Below the pieces are notes generated by a model. That model did no database searches and was not told the DNA's origin. It saw nothing but the letters and a program-made list of their open reading frames with translations. A program made the position numbers and the translations under genes. A DNA stretch of 64,000 nt, taken from the NCBI GenBank assembly GCA_963790545.1, contig CAWBPA010000006.1:134922-198921 (forward strand), in the 5' to 3' direction. Below are positions 26,178-34,728 of this stretch, piece by piece (positions within the stretch are counted from its first letter, which is position 1; every line of letters begins with the position of its first letter). The stretch comes from DATBJG01 sp963790545. Its GTDB lineage: Bacteria; Acidobacteriota; Vicinamibacteria; Vicinamibacterales; JAMQPK01.

Positions 26178-28121
26178 ATGGACAAGAGTGTGCTCGCGTT
26201 TTCCTGCGCCGTGGTGATGCTGGTCAGCGTCCCGGCGCTGGCACAACCGGCTCGTCCACAGACGCCTCCGGATATTGCGGCGGAATGGCGGCTGGAAAAT
26301 CAGGAAGAGGACACTGCGGGACAGCCGCCGCTCGGCGACTATCTTGGAATTCCGTTCAACGACGCGGGCCGGCAACGGGCTGACACGACGGCCGAGTCGC
26401 TCTGGGGAACACCCGAGTATCAGTGCAGGCCGCACTCGGCGCCGCATCAGTGGCGGGGCCTTGGAGGAGCGCGCATTCTCAAAGAGCAAGACCCACTCAC
26501 GAGGGAAGTCAAGGCGTATCACGTCCAGTTCATGAGGTCCCTCGACCGACCGATTTTCATGGATGGGCGTCCACATCCGCCGGCCTACGCGCCTCACAGC
26601 TGGACAGGCTTTTCCACGGGGGAATGGATCGGTAACACGTTGAAGGTGACGACCACGCATCTCAAGGACGGCTACCTCAAGCGTGGTGGTCCGCAGACGA
26701 GCGACATGTACACGATGACGGAGTTCATCACGAGGCACGACGAGATTCTCACCATCATCACCGTTGTCGACGACCCCATTTACATGGTCGAACCGTACGT
26801 TCACTCCACGACCTACACAATCGATCCGAATGCCAGCGTCGCTCAGGAAACATGCAACTCGTCGTCTTTCGCCGAGAATGGCGGAACGAATCGGCATTGG
26901 GTTCCGCATTTCCTGCCCGGTCAGAACACAGCCGTGACCGAGTGGTTGAAGAAGGAAGATTGGGTTCCCCTGGACGCCGCGCGCGGCGGTGGCAAGACAC
27001 TCTACCCGGAGTATCGATCCACGTTGAACGGATCCACCACGGTGAGTGCTCTGAAGGTTCCTGCCTCGCGTTCATCTGTTTCGGTCGAAAAGAAGATTGC
27101 GGACCAGAGTCCACGCGACGGTCAGGTTCATGTCCTGCCCGTGCAGGGCAACATCTATCTGCTCGTGGCTGACGGCACCAACATCACGGTTTCTCTCGGT
27201 CCTGAGGGCGTGATGCTGGTGAACACCGGGTCTGCTGGCATGTCGGAGAAAGTTCTCACAGCCGTCAACCAGCTGGCCAGCACGGCCGTCGCACCTCCCG
27301 CCACCAACACCTGTTTTGGGGTGAATTGTCCAGGGATTTGGGGATGGGCCAGCCCGTACATGAACGCGGTCATCAGCTCGCCAGCACCTCCCAAGCCGCT
27401 TCGCTACATCATTAATACCAGCGCAGCCTCCGATCACGTTGGAGGTAATGAAAAAATTGCCACAACCGGATTCTTTCCTCGGGGCGGAGGATTTGGCGGC
27501 GCCACGCCCAACGTGGGACGAACGGCGTCTGTCATTGCTCATGAAAACGTCCTCACTCGGATGAGCGCTCCAGCCGGCAAGGAGCCGCCCACTCCCACCG
27601 CGGCGTGGCCGACCGATACCTATTTCGACGAGTTCCACAAGCTGCCGGCGTACTTCAACGGTGAAGCGGTGATCGTCTATCACACACCAACGGCCAACAC
27701 GGATGGCGACAGCCTCGTGTTTTTCCGTCACTCCGAGGTCATCAGTGCCGGCAACATCTTCTCGACGGTGAGCTATCCGATCATTGACGTGGAAAAGGGA
27801 GGCTCGATTCAGGGTGTCATCAACGGCTTGAACAAGATTCTGGACCTCGCCGTCGCCGAGTACCGCGCACAAGGCGGTACCTGGATTATTCCGGGTCGTG
27901 GACGACTCTCCGATACCGCCGATGTCGCCTCGTATCGAAACATGGTCACGATTATCCGCGACCGCATAAGAGACATGATCGGCAAGGGTCTAACCCTCGA
28001 GCAGGTGCTGGCGTCCAAGCCGACCATGGACTTTGACGGGCGTTATGGAGCGACGACCGAAGGCTGGACAACCGACATGTTCGTCAAAGCGGTCTATCGG
28101 AGCCTGCAGGAGAACAAGTGA
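26178..28121 (+). CDS. secreted two-domain protein with degenerate metallo-beta-lactamase fold
   Basis: The 647-residue product (start MDKSVLAFSCAVVMLVSVPA, a signal peptide) has an N-terminal half (about 30-300) related to the protein at 28533: EWIGNTLKVTTTHLKDGYLK here, GSLKVVTTNLRAGYIRKNG there. The C-terminal half is a metallo-beta-lactamase-like fold (IYLLVADGTNITVSLGPEG). Its metal motif, normally HxHxDH, reads NTSAASDHVGGN: both first histidines are missing and only Asp-His remains. The end FVKAVYRSLQE is typical of this secreted group. Hydrolase activity is therefore doubtful. It overlaps the DUF6152 gene by one base (TGATG), so the two are co-translated. Substrate unknown. Confidence 0.8.
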   Translation: MDKSVLAFSCAVVMLVSVPALAQPARPQTPPDIAAEWRLENQEEDTAGQPPLGDYLGIPFNDAGRQRADTTAESLWGTPEYQCRPHSAPHQWRGLGGARILKEQDPLTREVKAYHVQFMRSLDRPIFMDGRPHPPAYAPHSWTGFSTGEWIGNTLKVTTTHLKDGYLKRGGPQTSDMYTMTEFITRHDEILTIITVVDDPIYMVEPYVHSTTYTIDPNASVAQETCNSSSFAENGGTNRHWVPHFLPGQNTAVTEWLKKEDWVPLDAARGGGKTLYPEYRSTLNGSTTVSALKVPASRSSVSVEKKIADQSPRDGQVHVLPVQGNIYLLVADGTNITVSLGPEGVMLVNTGSAGMSEKVLTAVNQLASTAVAPPATNTCFGVNCPGIWGWASPYMNAVISSPAPPKPLRYIINTSAASDHVGGNEKIATTGFFPRGGGFGGATPNVGRTASVIAHENVLTRMSAPAGKEPPTPTAAWPTDTYFDEFHKLPAYFNGEAVIVYHTPTANTDGDSLVFFRHSEVISAGNIFSTVSYPIIDVEKGGSIQGVINGLNKILDLAVAEYRAQGGTWIIPGRGRLSDTADVASYRNMVTIIRDRIRDMIGKGLTLEQVLASKPTMDFDGRYGATTEGWTTDMFVKAVYRSLQENK

Positions 28122-28525
28122 TGCCCAGAGTGATTCAACTCACCATCGTGGCGGTCGTCGCAGCGTTCGTAACCGGCACCACTTCGTACGGGCATCATTC
28201 CTATGGTGCAACCTACGACCTCGGGAAAGAAGTCAAACTCGAAGGAAAACTGGTCCAGTTCGTCTACCGCAACCCGCATTCGTTCGTGCACATCCAGGCG
28301 CCGGACGAGAGCGGGAAGCCGCAGCGCTGGGCGGTCGAATGGAGCGGCACCGGCCAGCTCAACAATCAGGGCGTCACGCGGGAGACGCTCAGAGTTGGAG
28401 ATGAGGTCGTCATTGTCGGACGTCCGTCACGCGTGACTGGCGAATACAGAGTTCTCATGGTGAGCCTCAAGCGACCGCTTGATGGTTTCACCTGGGGCGG
28501 ACGCGCGGGTGAAGCGGTCGATTAG
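28121..28525 (+). CDS. secreted DUF6152 family protein
   Basis: The 134-residue product has a signal peptide and the family opening HHSYGATYDLGKEVKLEGKL, followed by FVYRNPHSFVHIQAP, WAVEWSGTGQLNNQGVTRET and VGDEVVIVGRPSR, an OB-like beta pattern. The family is common in Acidobacteriota and Proteobacteria and usually lies beside secreted proteins like its two neighbours. Its biochemical function is unknown. Start ATG 28121 overlaps the previous stop; the next start is eight bases downstream of its stop. Confidence 0.85.
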   Translation: MPRVIQLTIVAVVAAFVTGTTSYGHHSYGATYDLGKEVKLEGKLVQFVYRNPHSFVHIQAPDESGKPQRWAVEWSGTGQLNNQGVTRETLRVGDEVVIVGRPSRVTGEYRVLMVSLKRPLDGFTWGGRAGEAVD

Positions 28526-28532
28526 CGACGGA

Positions 28533-29291
28533 ATGGTTCTCAAACATCCGATTCAGCTCGTTGCCGTTGTTGGCATGGCCCTCGCGCTGGCGTGGCCGGT
28601 CACGGTGTACGGCCAGCGCGGCCGTGGTACGACGCGGACCGCTCGCGAGTCCGCCGCAACTGATCTCACCGGCTACTGGGTGTCCGTGGTGACGGAAGAC
28701 TGGAAGTTCCGGATGGTGACACCGCGGAAAGGCGTCTACGAAACGCTTACGCTGAATGCGGAAGGGCGGCGGATTGGAGACACCTGGGATCCGGCACGAG
28801 ACGAGGCCGCCGGCGAGCAGTGTAAATCTTACGGCGCCGCCACCATCATGCGGGTGCCCGGGCGCTTGCATGTGACCTGGGAGGACGACAATACACTCCG
28901 TGTCGACACCGACGCTGGGACGCAGACCCGTTTGTTCCGGTTTGGCGCATCGCCAGCCGCAAGCAGCGAACCAAGCTGGCAGGGACATTCGATCGCCGAA
29001 TGGGAATATGCACCCGCGGGGCGCGGGAGCGCGCGACTGGGGAGTCTGAAGGTCGTGACGACCAATCTGCGGGCCGGCTATATACGCAAGAATGGCGCTC
29101 CATACAGCCAGAGTACCCTCGTGACGGAGTACTTCGACGTGAACACGATGCCAAACGGAGATCTCTGGCTGACCGTCACGACAAAGGTCACCGATCCGAT
29201 GTATTTCAGCCGTCCACTCCTTACGAGCTCGGATTTCAAGAAGCTTCCTGACGCCACCGGGTGGAATCCGACGCCCTGCGCTGCAAACTAA
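28533..29291 (+). CDS. secreted protein related to the N-terminal half of the 26178 protein
   Basis: The 252-residue product has a signal peptide (LVAVVGMALALAWPVTVYGQ) and then DLTGYWVSVVTEDWKFRMVT, a domain seen in many secreted acidobacterial proteins. The C-terminal half matches the N-terminal half of its upstream neighbour in order and words (SLKVVTTNLRAGYIRKNG; LTVTTKVTDPMYFSRPL). It is the third gene of a co-directional trio. No catalytic motif is evident and no function can be assigned. Confidence 0.75.
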   Translation: MVLKHPIQLVAVVGMALALAWPVTVYGQRGRGTTRTARESAATDLTGYWVSVVTEDWKFRMVTPRKGVYETLTLNAEGRRIGDTWDPARDEAAGEQCKSYGAATIMRVPGRLHVTWEDDNTLRVDTDAGTQTRLFRFGASPAASSEPSWQGHSIAEWEYAPAGRGSARLGSLKVVTTNLRAGYIRKNGAPYSQSTLVTEYFDVNTMPNGDLWLTVTTKVTDPMYFSRPLLTSSDFKKLPDATGWNPTPCAAN

Positions 29292-29294
29292 CGA

Positions 29295-30258
29295 ATGAAC
29301 CGGTTGCCGTTCATTGCGGCCCTCAATGCGAGTTCCGCCGGTTGGGGCTTCTTTCTGTGCGCCGAGAAGGGGATCAGAACATCGCGCGCAGGGGAGCTCT
29401 TCGTCACGCTCACGCTGCAAGACCGGACAGGACTGGTCCGCGGCAGGATCATCACCGATGTCGAACGTGTGCGGGATGAATTCGACGCCGGTGAGTTCGT
29501 GAAAGCACAGGCTCACGCCGAGATCCATCATGGAAGTCTTCAGCTCGTGGTCGAACAAATCCGACGCGTGAACCCGGATCAGGACGCGGCGGCAGGCTTT
29601 CGCGAAGAGGACTGCGTGCCGTCGGCCGAACGCCCGGTGGCCGAGATGTGGGACGAACTGCAGGGACTCATCGCAGCCATGCAGAATGCCCATTTGCGAA
29701 CACTGCTCCAGCAAGTTACAACCGAGCACGCGACTTCTCTGCAGACCTGGCCTGCAGCGCAGGTCGTGCACCATGCGTATCGAGGTGGCTTCCTCGAACA
29801 CATCCTCAGCGTGAGCCATGTCGCGGTCGGTCTTGCGCGACCACTACCGCGCCGACCGAGACATGGTGCTTGCGGGCGCCGTCCTGCACGACATCGGCAA
29901 ACTGCAAGAACTCGAGTACGACGTCGTGACTCGCTATTCACGTGACGGCAACCTGATTGGGCACATCACGCTTGGCGTGGTCATGGTGCGAGAAGCCATG
30001 GCCGCCATCCGGGATTTCCCTGACACCCTGCGGACTCAGGTCGAGCACCTGATCGTGTCGCATCATGGGACTCGGGAGTTTGGCTCCCCGATTGAGCCGA
30101 TGACCGTGGAAGCGTTCATCCTGGCGTCGGCGGATGATCTGGACTCGAAGATCAATCAGGTTCGCCGAGCCATCCTGGTTGCCGGCGGCGATGGGGAATT
30201 CACGCCGTATCAGCCACGGCTCGGACGCGTGCTCTGGAAGGGCCCGAATGATCGCTAG
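29295..30258 (+). CDS. YhaM-like 3'-5' exoribonuclease (OB plus HD domain) with one +1 frame change
   Basis: Expected to degrade RNA or ssDNA from the 3' end with Mn2+. The first frame carries an OB domain (LFVTLTLQDRTGLVRGRIIT to HGSLQLVVEQIRRV) and the beginning of the HD domain, HHAYRGGFLEHILSVSH. The second frame continues with the HD dyad GAVLHDIGKLQELEYD, then HLIVSHHGTREFGSP and ASADDLDSKINQVRRAI. The frames join near 29834-29840 by removing one base (VAVGLA then DHYRADRDMV), and 964 bases is 3n+1. The stop overlaps the next gene. Confidence 0.87.
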
Positions 30259-30913
30259 AAATTCCGTGCCTCCATTTGGACGCATGCTGATTCGAATCGG
30301 CGTCGTCTGTGCCGTGTTGAATCTGGGTCCGGTCGCACTCGCTCAGGAACAAACCGGCGATACGGATCGTGGCGAAGAGGGTACCGCCAGCCAGGTGCTG
30401 AGTTTCCTGGGTGGTGCGGCAACCGGTCTCGGCGCTCATGAGGCCGGACACTTGCTGTTCGGGGCGCTCCTGGACGCAGATCCGTCGATCAAGGCGGTCG
30501 ATTTCGGCGGCATTCCTTTCTTCGCGCTCACGCATCGTCCCGGCCTCTCACCACGACGGGAATTCACCATTTCTGCAGCAGGCTTCTGGATGCAGCATGC
30601 GACGAGCGAGCTCGTGCTCACTCGACAGCCACGGCTTCGAGATGAGCGCGAACCGTTCATGAAAGGCGTCCTGGCCTTCAACGTGTTCACCTCAGTTGGC
30701 TATAGCGCAGCGGCCCTGACACGGGCCGGTCCGTACGAGCGTGATACACGAGCGATTAGCGATGCGCTCGACATCAGTGAGCGTTGGGTGGGGGTGATAG
30801 TGCTCGTTCCGGCGGTTCTCGACGCGTACCGCTATTTCAAGCCGGACTCTCGATGGGCGACGTGGAGCTCACGGGCGATGAAGGTTGGATGGGTGATGCT
30901 CGTGCTCAAGTAG
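30248..30913 (+). CDS. membrane protein with an HEAGH zinc-peptidase-like motif
   Basis: The 221-residue product has a signal or anchor segment (IRIGVVCAVLNLGPVALAQ), then GGAATGLGAHEAGHLLFGAL, an HExxH motif (HEAGH) at the start of a hydrophobic helix, as in membrane zinc proteases. Further hydrophobic segments occur near residues 140-160 and 175-195. No second conserved ligand motif (such as NxxPxxxLDG of S2P) is seen, so peptidase activity is a possibility only. ATG 30248 overlaps the end of the exoribonuclease gene by 11 bases. I do not recognise the family. Confidence 0.6.
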   Translation: MIARNSVPPFGRMLIRIGVVCAVLNLGPVALAQEQTGDTDRGEEGTASQVLSFLGGAATGLGAHEAGHLLFGALLDADPSIKAVDFGGIPFFALTHRPGLSPRREFTISAAGFWMQHATSELVLTRQPRLRDEREPFMKGVLAFNVFTSVGYSAAALTRAGPYERDTRAISDALDISERWVGVIVLVPAVLDAYRYFKPDSRWATWSSRAMKVGWVMLVLK

Positions 30914-30923
30914 CCTGCCGCAA

Positions 30924-31385
30924 CTACTCCTGCTTGCTATCCGGCTCACCGAGTGCGAACGTCATCGAGCCTTCAACCACAACCTTGCCGTTCACACGGG
31001 CCTTCCCCTCGAGGAGTCCCATTCGGCTGCGAAGCCGCTTCGCCTGAACCTCGATGACCACGACGTCCCCGGGGTGCACCGGCCGGCGATAGCGCACGCG
31101 TTTGATGCCTGCAAAGAACGGAAGCTTCCCGCGGTTTTCGGGCTTTGCCAGGATCATGATGGCGCCGACCTGGGCCACGGCTTCCGTGAGAATGGTCGGT
31201 GGGAGAACCGGTGGCCCGGACTGCTGGTGGGCCAGATAGCGTTCGTTCAGCGAGACGTTCTTGATCCCCACAATCCGTTTGTCGACATCGAACTCGATAA
31301 TGCGATCGACGAGCAGAAACGGATAGCGATGGGGCAGAATCTTCTCGATTGCCGCGTGATCCAGGGGCAGCGTAATAGGGTCCAT
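30924..31385 (-). CDS. fabZ: FabZ-like (3R)-hydroxyacyl-ACP dehydratase with an altered active-site loop
   Basis: Hot-dog-fold dehydratase of the fatty-acid cycle. The 153-residue product has IEKILPHRYPFLLVDRIIEF, KNVSLNERY, the helix LTEAVAQVGAIMIL and FAGIKRVRYRRPVHPGDVV. In typical FabZ the catalytic loop reads GHFPGRPVMPGVLILEA; here it reads AHQQSGPPVLPPTILTEA. The catalytic His and the Glu are kept, but GHFPG is AHQQS and PGV is PPT. Either a FabZ paralogue with other substrates or a lineage variant. Divergent from the phosphatase gene at 31413; only 27 AT-rich bases lie between the two starts. Confidence 0.82.
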   Translation of the reverse strand: MDPITLPLDHAAIEKILPHRYPFLLVDRIIEFDVDKRIVGIKNVSLNERYLAHQQSGPPVLPPTILTEAVAQVGAIMILAKPENRGKLPFFAGIKRVRYRRPVHPGDVVVIEVQAKRLRSRMGLLEGKARVNGKVVVEGSMTFALGEPDSKQE

Positions 31386-31412
31386 GTGAGACCGGATATT
31401 ATATCTCTGTCA

Positions 31413-33227
31413 ATGCCGACCACACCCGACGAAACCTCACGTCTGGCCATCGCAAAGCAGGCCTCGAGCCATGCGACCGATCAGGAGCTTTTGACTACGC
31501 TCTTTGCGCTCGGTCGTGAAGTGACATCGGTGCTCAATCTCGAGGAACTCCTCCAGAAGATCCCAGAGCTCATTGCGCGTCTCATCGACTACACCGCGTT
31601 TGCCGTGTACCTGCTGGACGAAAAGCACAAGGACGTCCGCATGGCCTATTCGGTGGGCTATCCGGAGCATGCCCGCGCCTACCGCCTTCAGATTGGTGAA
31701 GGTGCGGTGGGTGCGGCGGTCAAGGAAGGCGCGTCGCAGCTGATCGATGACGTCCGGACGGACCCGCGCTATGTCGATCTGGTTCCGGGAACGCGCTCCA
31801 AGCTCGTGGTGCCGCTACGTCGCAAGGGCCGGATCGTTGGCGCACTCAATCTCCTGAGCGATCGGCTGGGTCAGTTTACGCCCCGCGACGAGGCCATTCT
31901 CCGGCAATTTGGCGCGCACGTAGCGGTCGCTCTCGAGAATGCGCGGTTGTTCGAGAACGAGCGCAAAGAAGCCGAGACGTTGGAGACGCTGGTCGAAATT
32001 GCGCGCGACTTTGCGGCCATTCTCGATCTCGAGTTGCTGTTGCGCCGGCTCGCGCAGCTGGTCAAGCGCGTGATTGACTATCGGACGTTCGGGATGTTTC
32101 TCCTCAAGGAGGATCCCAGCGGCCGCACGCCAGGCGAGCTCGAGCTGAAGGTGGCGGTGCAATACGGTGAGGCGCGGGCGCTCGGCCGCGTGGAAGTGGG
32201 CAGCGGTCTCGTTGGATATGCGGCCCTTCACCGGGAGGCCGTGCTCGTGGACGATGTGTCGAAGGACCCTCGATACATCGAGGTCGTGGCGGATGTCCGT
32301 TCGGAACTGGCCGTTCCGTTGCTGTTGAAGGATCGGTGTATCGGCGTGTTTGACCTCGAGAGCCCGGAACTGGCGGCGTTCAACAAGCGCGATGCCGAGA
32401 TTCTGACATTGCTGGCCAGCCAGGCTGCGGTCGCGATCGAGAATGCAAGATTGTACGAAACGCTGCGGGCCAACGAAGAGCGAATCGTCCGAGAGATTAC
32501 CTTCGCTCAGCGCGTGCAGATGGCGCTGCTGCCGGTCGATCCCCCCAAGCGGCTCAAAGGTCTCGACGTGGCTGCACGTTTTGCCCCGGCCACGGAGCTT
32601 GGGGGTGACTTTTTCGATCTGCTGATGCCCGATGCCAATACCCTCGTCGTGGCGATTGCCGACGTCTCCGGTAAGGGTGTGCCGGCAGCACTGTACGGCG
32701 CGTTTGCGGGAGAGCTGGTCCGTTCACGGACCTTCCGGCGGCGCTTTACACCTATTCGGTCGAGCCCTGCTGGCGTGCTGGCTTCGATGAACACCATTCT
32801 GAATGAACGCCGTCTCGAGGAGTACTACTGCACGCTCTGCTATGCCAGCATCGATCAGAAGCGCCGTGTCATGACCATCGCGAACTCAGGGTTGCCGTAC
32901 CCCGTCCGCTGCACGGCGGAAGGATGCGGGCTGCTCGAGCTTCCGGGCCTGCCGTTGGGGTCGTTCGCAGGCTCCACCTACGAAGAGCTGACCTTTGATC
33001 TCCATGAAGGTGATGTGTGGGTCTTCTGCACGGACGGGATTCTCGAGGCGCGTGATCGTCAGGGTCGGGAATTCGGATCCGGGGAGTTGATCCGGCTGGT
33101 TGGGGCGAATCGCCACGAGCCAGCTCAGCGGATCGTGGACATCATCTTCAATGCGGTGAACGAGTTCCGCGGGTCCGCTCGCACTGGTGACGACATGACC
33201 GTCGTCGCGCTGAAGGTGACCTCTTGA
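31413..33227 (+). CDS. GAF-GAF-PP2C serine phosphatase (RsbU/SpoIIE type)
   Basis: The 604-residue product has two tandem GAF domains (about 25-180, with VYLLDEKHKDVRMAYSVGYP; and 195-355, with FGMFLLKEDP and LAVPLLLKDRCIGVFDLESP). A PP2C/SpoIIE phosphatase domain follows (about 370-600), with metal-site motifs ELGGDFFDLLMPD, VAIADVSGKGVPAALYGAFA and TGDDMTVVALKV. A helical linker (NEERIVREITFAQRVQMALL) precedes the phosphatase. Such proteins act in partner-switching control of sigma factors or in exopolysaccharide output by dephosphorylating an STAS protein. Start ATG 31413 is chosen because upstream frame extension is antisense to fabZ. Confidence 0.93.
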   Translation: MPTTPDETSRLAIAKQASSHATDQELLTTLFALGREVTSVLNLEELLQKIPELIARLIDYTAFAVYLLDEKHKDVRMAYSVGYPEHARAYRLQIGEGAVGAAVKEGASQLIDDVRTDPRYVDLVPGTRSKLVVPLRRKGRIVGALNLLSDRLGQFTPRDEAILRQFGAHVAVALENARLFENERKEAETLETLVEIARDFAAILDLELLLRRLAQLVKRVIDYRTFGMFLLKEDPSGRTPGELELKVAVQYGEARALGRVEVGSGLVGYAALHREAVLVDDVSKDPRYIEVVADVRSELAVPLLLKDRCIGVFDLESPELAAFNKRDAEILTLLASQAAVAIENARLYETLRANEERIVREITFAQRVQMALLPVDPPKRLKGLDVAARFAPATELGGDFFDLLMPDANTLVVAIADVSGKGVPAALYGAFAGELVRSRTFRRRFTPIRSSPAGVLASMNTILNERRLEEYYCTLCYASIDQKRRVMTIANSGLPYPVRCTAEGCGLLELPGLPLGSFAGSTYEELTFDLHEGDVWVFCTDGILEARDRQGREFGSGELIRLVGANRHEPAQRIVDIIFNAVNEFRGSARTGDDMTVVALKVTS

Positions 33228-33230
33228 AGG

Positions 33231-33584
33231 CTACCTTTTAAAATCCAAATCGCGCTCTTCCAGATGGAGGCCGACCGATCGGCCGCCGAGCACAGCCACC
33301 TCGTTGACGCGGCCGGTCACGCGGACGCGACTTCCGCTCGGAGGCGTTCGCGAAGAGTGGTTGGCCAGGACTGTAACTTCCCCCGTGCCATCATCGACCC
33401 TGTAAAACTTGAAGGGCATAAGCGGTACGCCCCAGGACGTTGTCACACGACCTTCGACTTTTACGGTTCGGTCTACGTATCGGCCGGGATTCCGCTGCAG
33501 TTCGCCAATGCTCGGATTGCCCAACGATAGCGCGCATCCTCCGAGAACGACGGCGGCCACAACGGCAGCAAGCATGCGAGACAT
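33231..33584 (-). CDS. small OB-fold lipoprotein
   Basis: The 117-residue product starts MSRMLAAVVAAVVLGGCALS, a lipoprotein signal with lipobox LGGC. It continues with a beta-rich body (RYVDRTVKVEGRVTTSWGVP; YRVDDGTGEVTVL; GSRVRVTGRVNEV) that reads as a small OB fold. Likely anchored in the outer or inner membrane facing the periplasm. The longer frame to 33659 only adds an unlikely leader. Convergent with the phosphatase gene. Confidence 0.75.
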   Translation of the reverse strand: MSRMLAAVVAAVVLGGCALSLGNPSIGELQRNPGRYVDRTVKVEGRVTTSWGVPLMPFKFYRVDDGTGEVTVLANHSSRTPPSGSRVRVTGRVNEVAVLGGRSVGLHLEERDLDFKR

Positions 33585-33927
33585 TGAACCCTCACTAGGT
33601 GAATTCCGCCCACGCATCAGGGCAGGCCTGAAGGCGGAGTTGCGAATGGGTCGCGGCACAATCGTGAACGAACGGACGGAATGCGATGATGCCAGCGCCT
33701 GCCTGTCAGTGACGCATTCCGGTGATTGGACACGACCCGACCCCTGAAAAGATCAAATGGCGTGCCGTTGCCGATATTAAAAAACACGCCAATTTAGGGG
33801 CGTCCACTTGGCAGAGCGTCCTGTCTCGAAGACAGGCGACAACCTTTTGGCCTGAAGAGACGTCAGATCTTTCGGGGCTCGGCTCCGGGCCTAAAGGCCA
33901 AAGCCCAGAGCCTAAGCCGGAGGATGC
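33585..33927. other. 343-base non-coding region with repeat fragments
   Basis: Contains a degenerate copy of the GGGGTCGGG element near 33734 (GACCCGACCCC, opposite sense), a 5-bp stem with 7-base loop at 33820-33836, and a word-like GGGCCTAAAGGCC/AAAGCCCAGAGCC tract at 33875-33915 just before the PDZ gene. No coding frame. Confidence 0.5.
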
Positions 33928-34725
33928 ATGCGCAGGGTCGCACTCATAGCGGGCGTGCTCGTTGCGGTCAGTCTGGCTCCGACCGTTCAGGCACAAACGT
34001 CACCAGGATCGGGCGACTTCGTCCGACCATTTCCCTTCATTACGGCCGGACCCGGGAGCCAGATCGGTATTTCTATCCGTGATCTTGAAGCGGACGAGGC
34101 GGGTAAGTTGAAGCTGCCGGCCGATGCGGGCGCTGTGGTTCAAAGCGTGCAGCAAGGAAGCCCGGCGGCAACCGCGGGCCTTCGCAATGGCGACGTGCTG
34201 GTCGAGTTTGATGGCGAACGCGTGCGGAGTGCGCAGCAACTCACCCGATTAGTGCGTGAAACGCCGCCAGGTCGTCGGGTAAATGCAGCGGTGTTCCGGG
34301 ACGGGAAAAGGACCCAGCTTCAGCTCGTGCCCGAGGCTTCACGCCGCGACCTGCCGTTCAATACAGATCGGCTCCGTGACTCCGTCGATCGTTTCTGGCC
34401 GATGGGCCGGGGCACGCTTGGAGTGATCACACAGGAAATGACACCCGAACTGGCCGAGTACTTCGGCGCGAAAGACGGTGTGCTCGTGACGAGCGTCCTC
34501 AAGGACTCACCAGCCGAAAAGGCTGCGATTCGAGTGGGCGACGTCATCACCGAGTTCGCCGGAGTCTCGGTGGATCATCCCCGCGATCTTGTTCGTGCGG
34601 TGGTCAGCCGGCAGGGCGAGGTAGCGTTGAAGGTGGTTCGCGACAAGAAAGAGCTCACGCTGAAGGTGACGCTGGACGAGACGTCCGATCGCCGGCTTCG
34701 GCAACGGACCTTTCGAGGTATCTGA
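33928..34725 (+). CDS. secreted protein with two PDZ domains and no protease domain
   Basis: The 265-residue product has a signal peptide (VALIAGVLVAVSLAPTVQAQ). PDZ 1 covers about 50-135 (IGISIRDLEADEAGKLKLPA, VQQGSPAATAGLRNGDVLVE). PDZ 2 covers about 165-255 (GTLGVITQEMTPELAEYFGA, SPAEKAAIRVGDVITEF). DegP/DegQ proteases have this PDZ pair after a trypsin-like domain, which is missing here. It could be a periplasmic scaffold or a regulator of a protease. Start ATG 33928 directly follows an AGCCGGAGG ribosome-binding site. Confidence 0.85.
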   Translation: MRRVALIAGVLVAVSLAPTVQAQTSPGSGDFVRPFPFITAGPGSQIGISIRDLEADEAGKLKLPADAGAVVQSVQQGSPAATAGLRNGDVLVEFDGERVRSAQQLTRLVRETPPGRRVNAAVFRDGKRTQLQLVPEASRRDLPFNTDRLRDSVDRFWPMGRGTLGVITQEMTPELAEYFGAKDGVLVTSVLKDSPAEKAAIRVGDVITEFAGVSVDHPRDLVRAVVSRQGEVALKVVRDKKELTLKVTLDETSDRRLRQRTFRGI

Positions 34726-34728
34726 ACG

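Noticed and set aside
33801..33845. tRNA-like piece: TTGGCAGAGCG followed by a 5-bp stem with 7-base loop containing CGA (33820-33836)
   Set aside because: No pairing D stem, no T-arm with GGTTCGAATCC and no acceptor stem; spacing between the D-like part and the anticodon-like arm is off by one. Probably chance.
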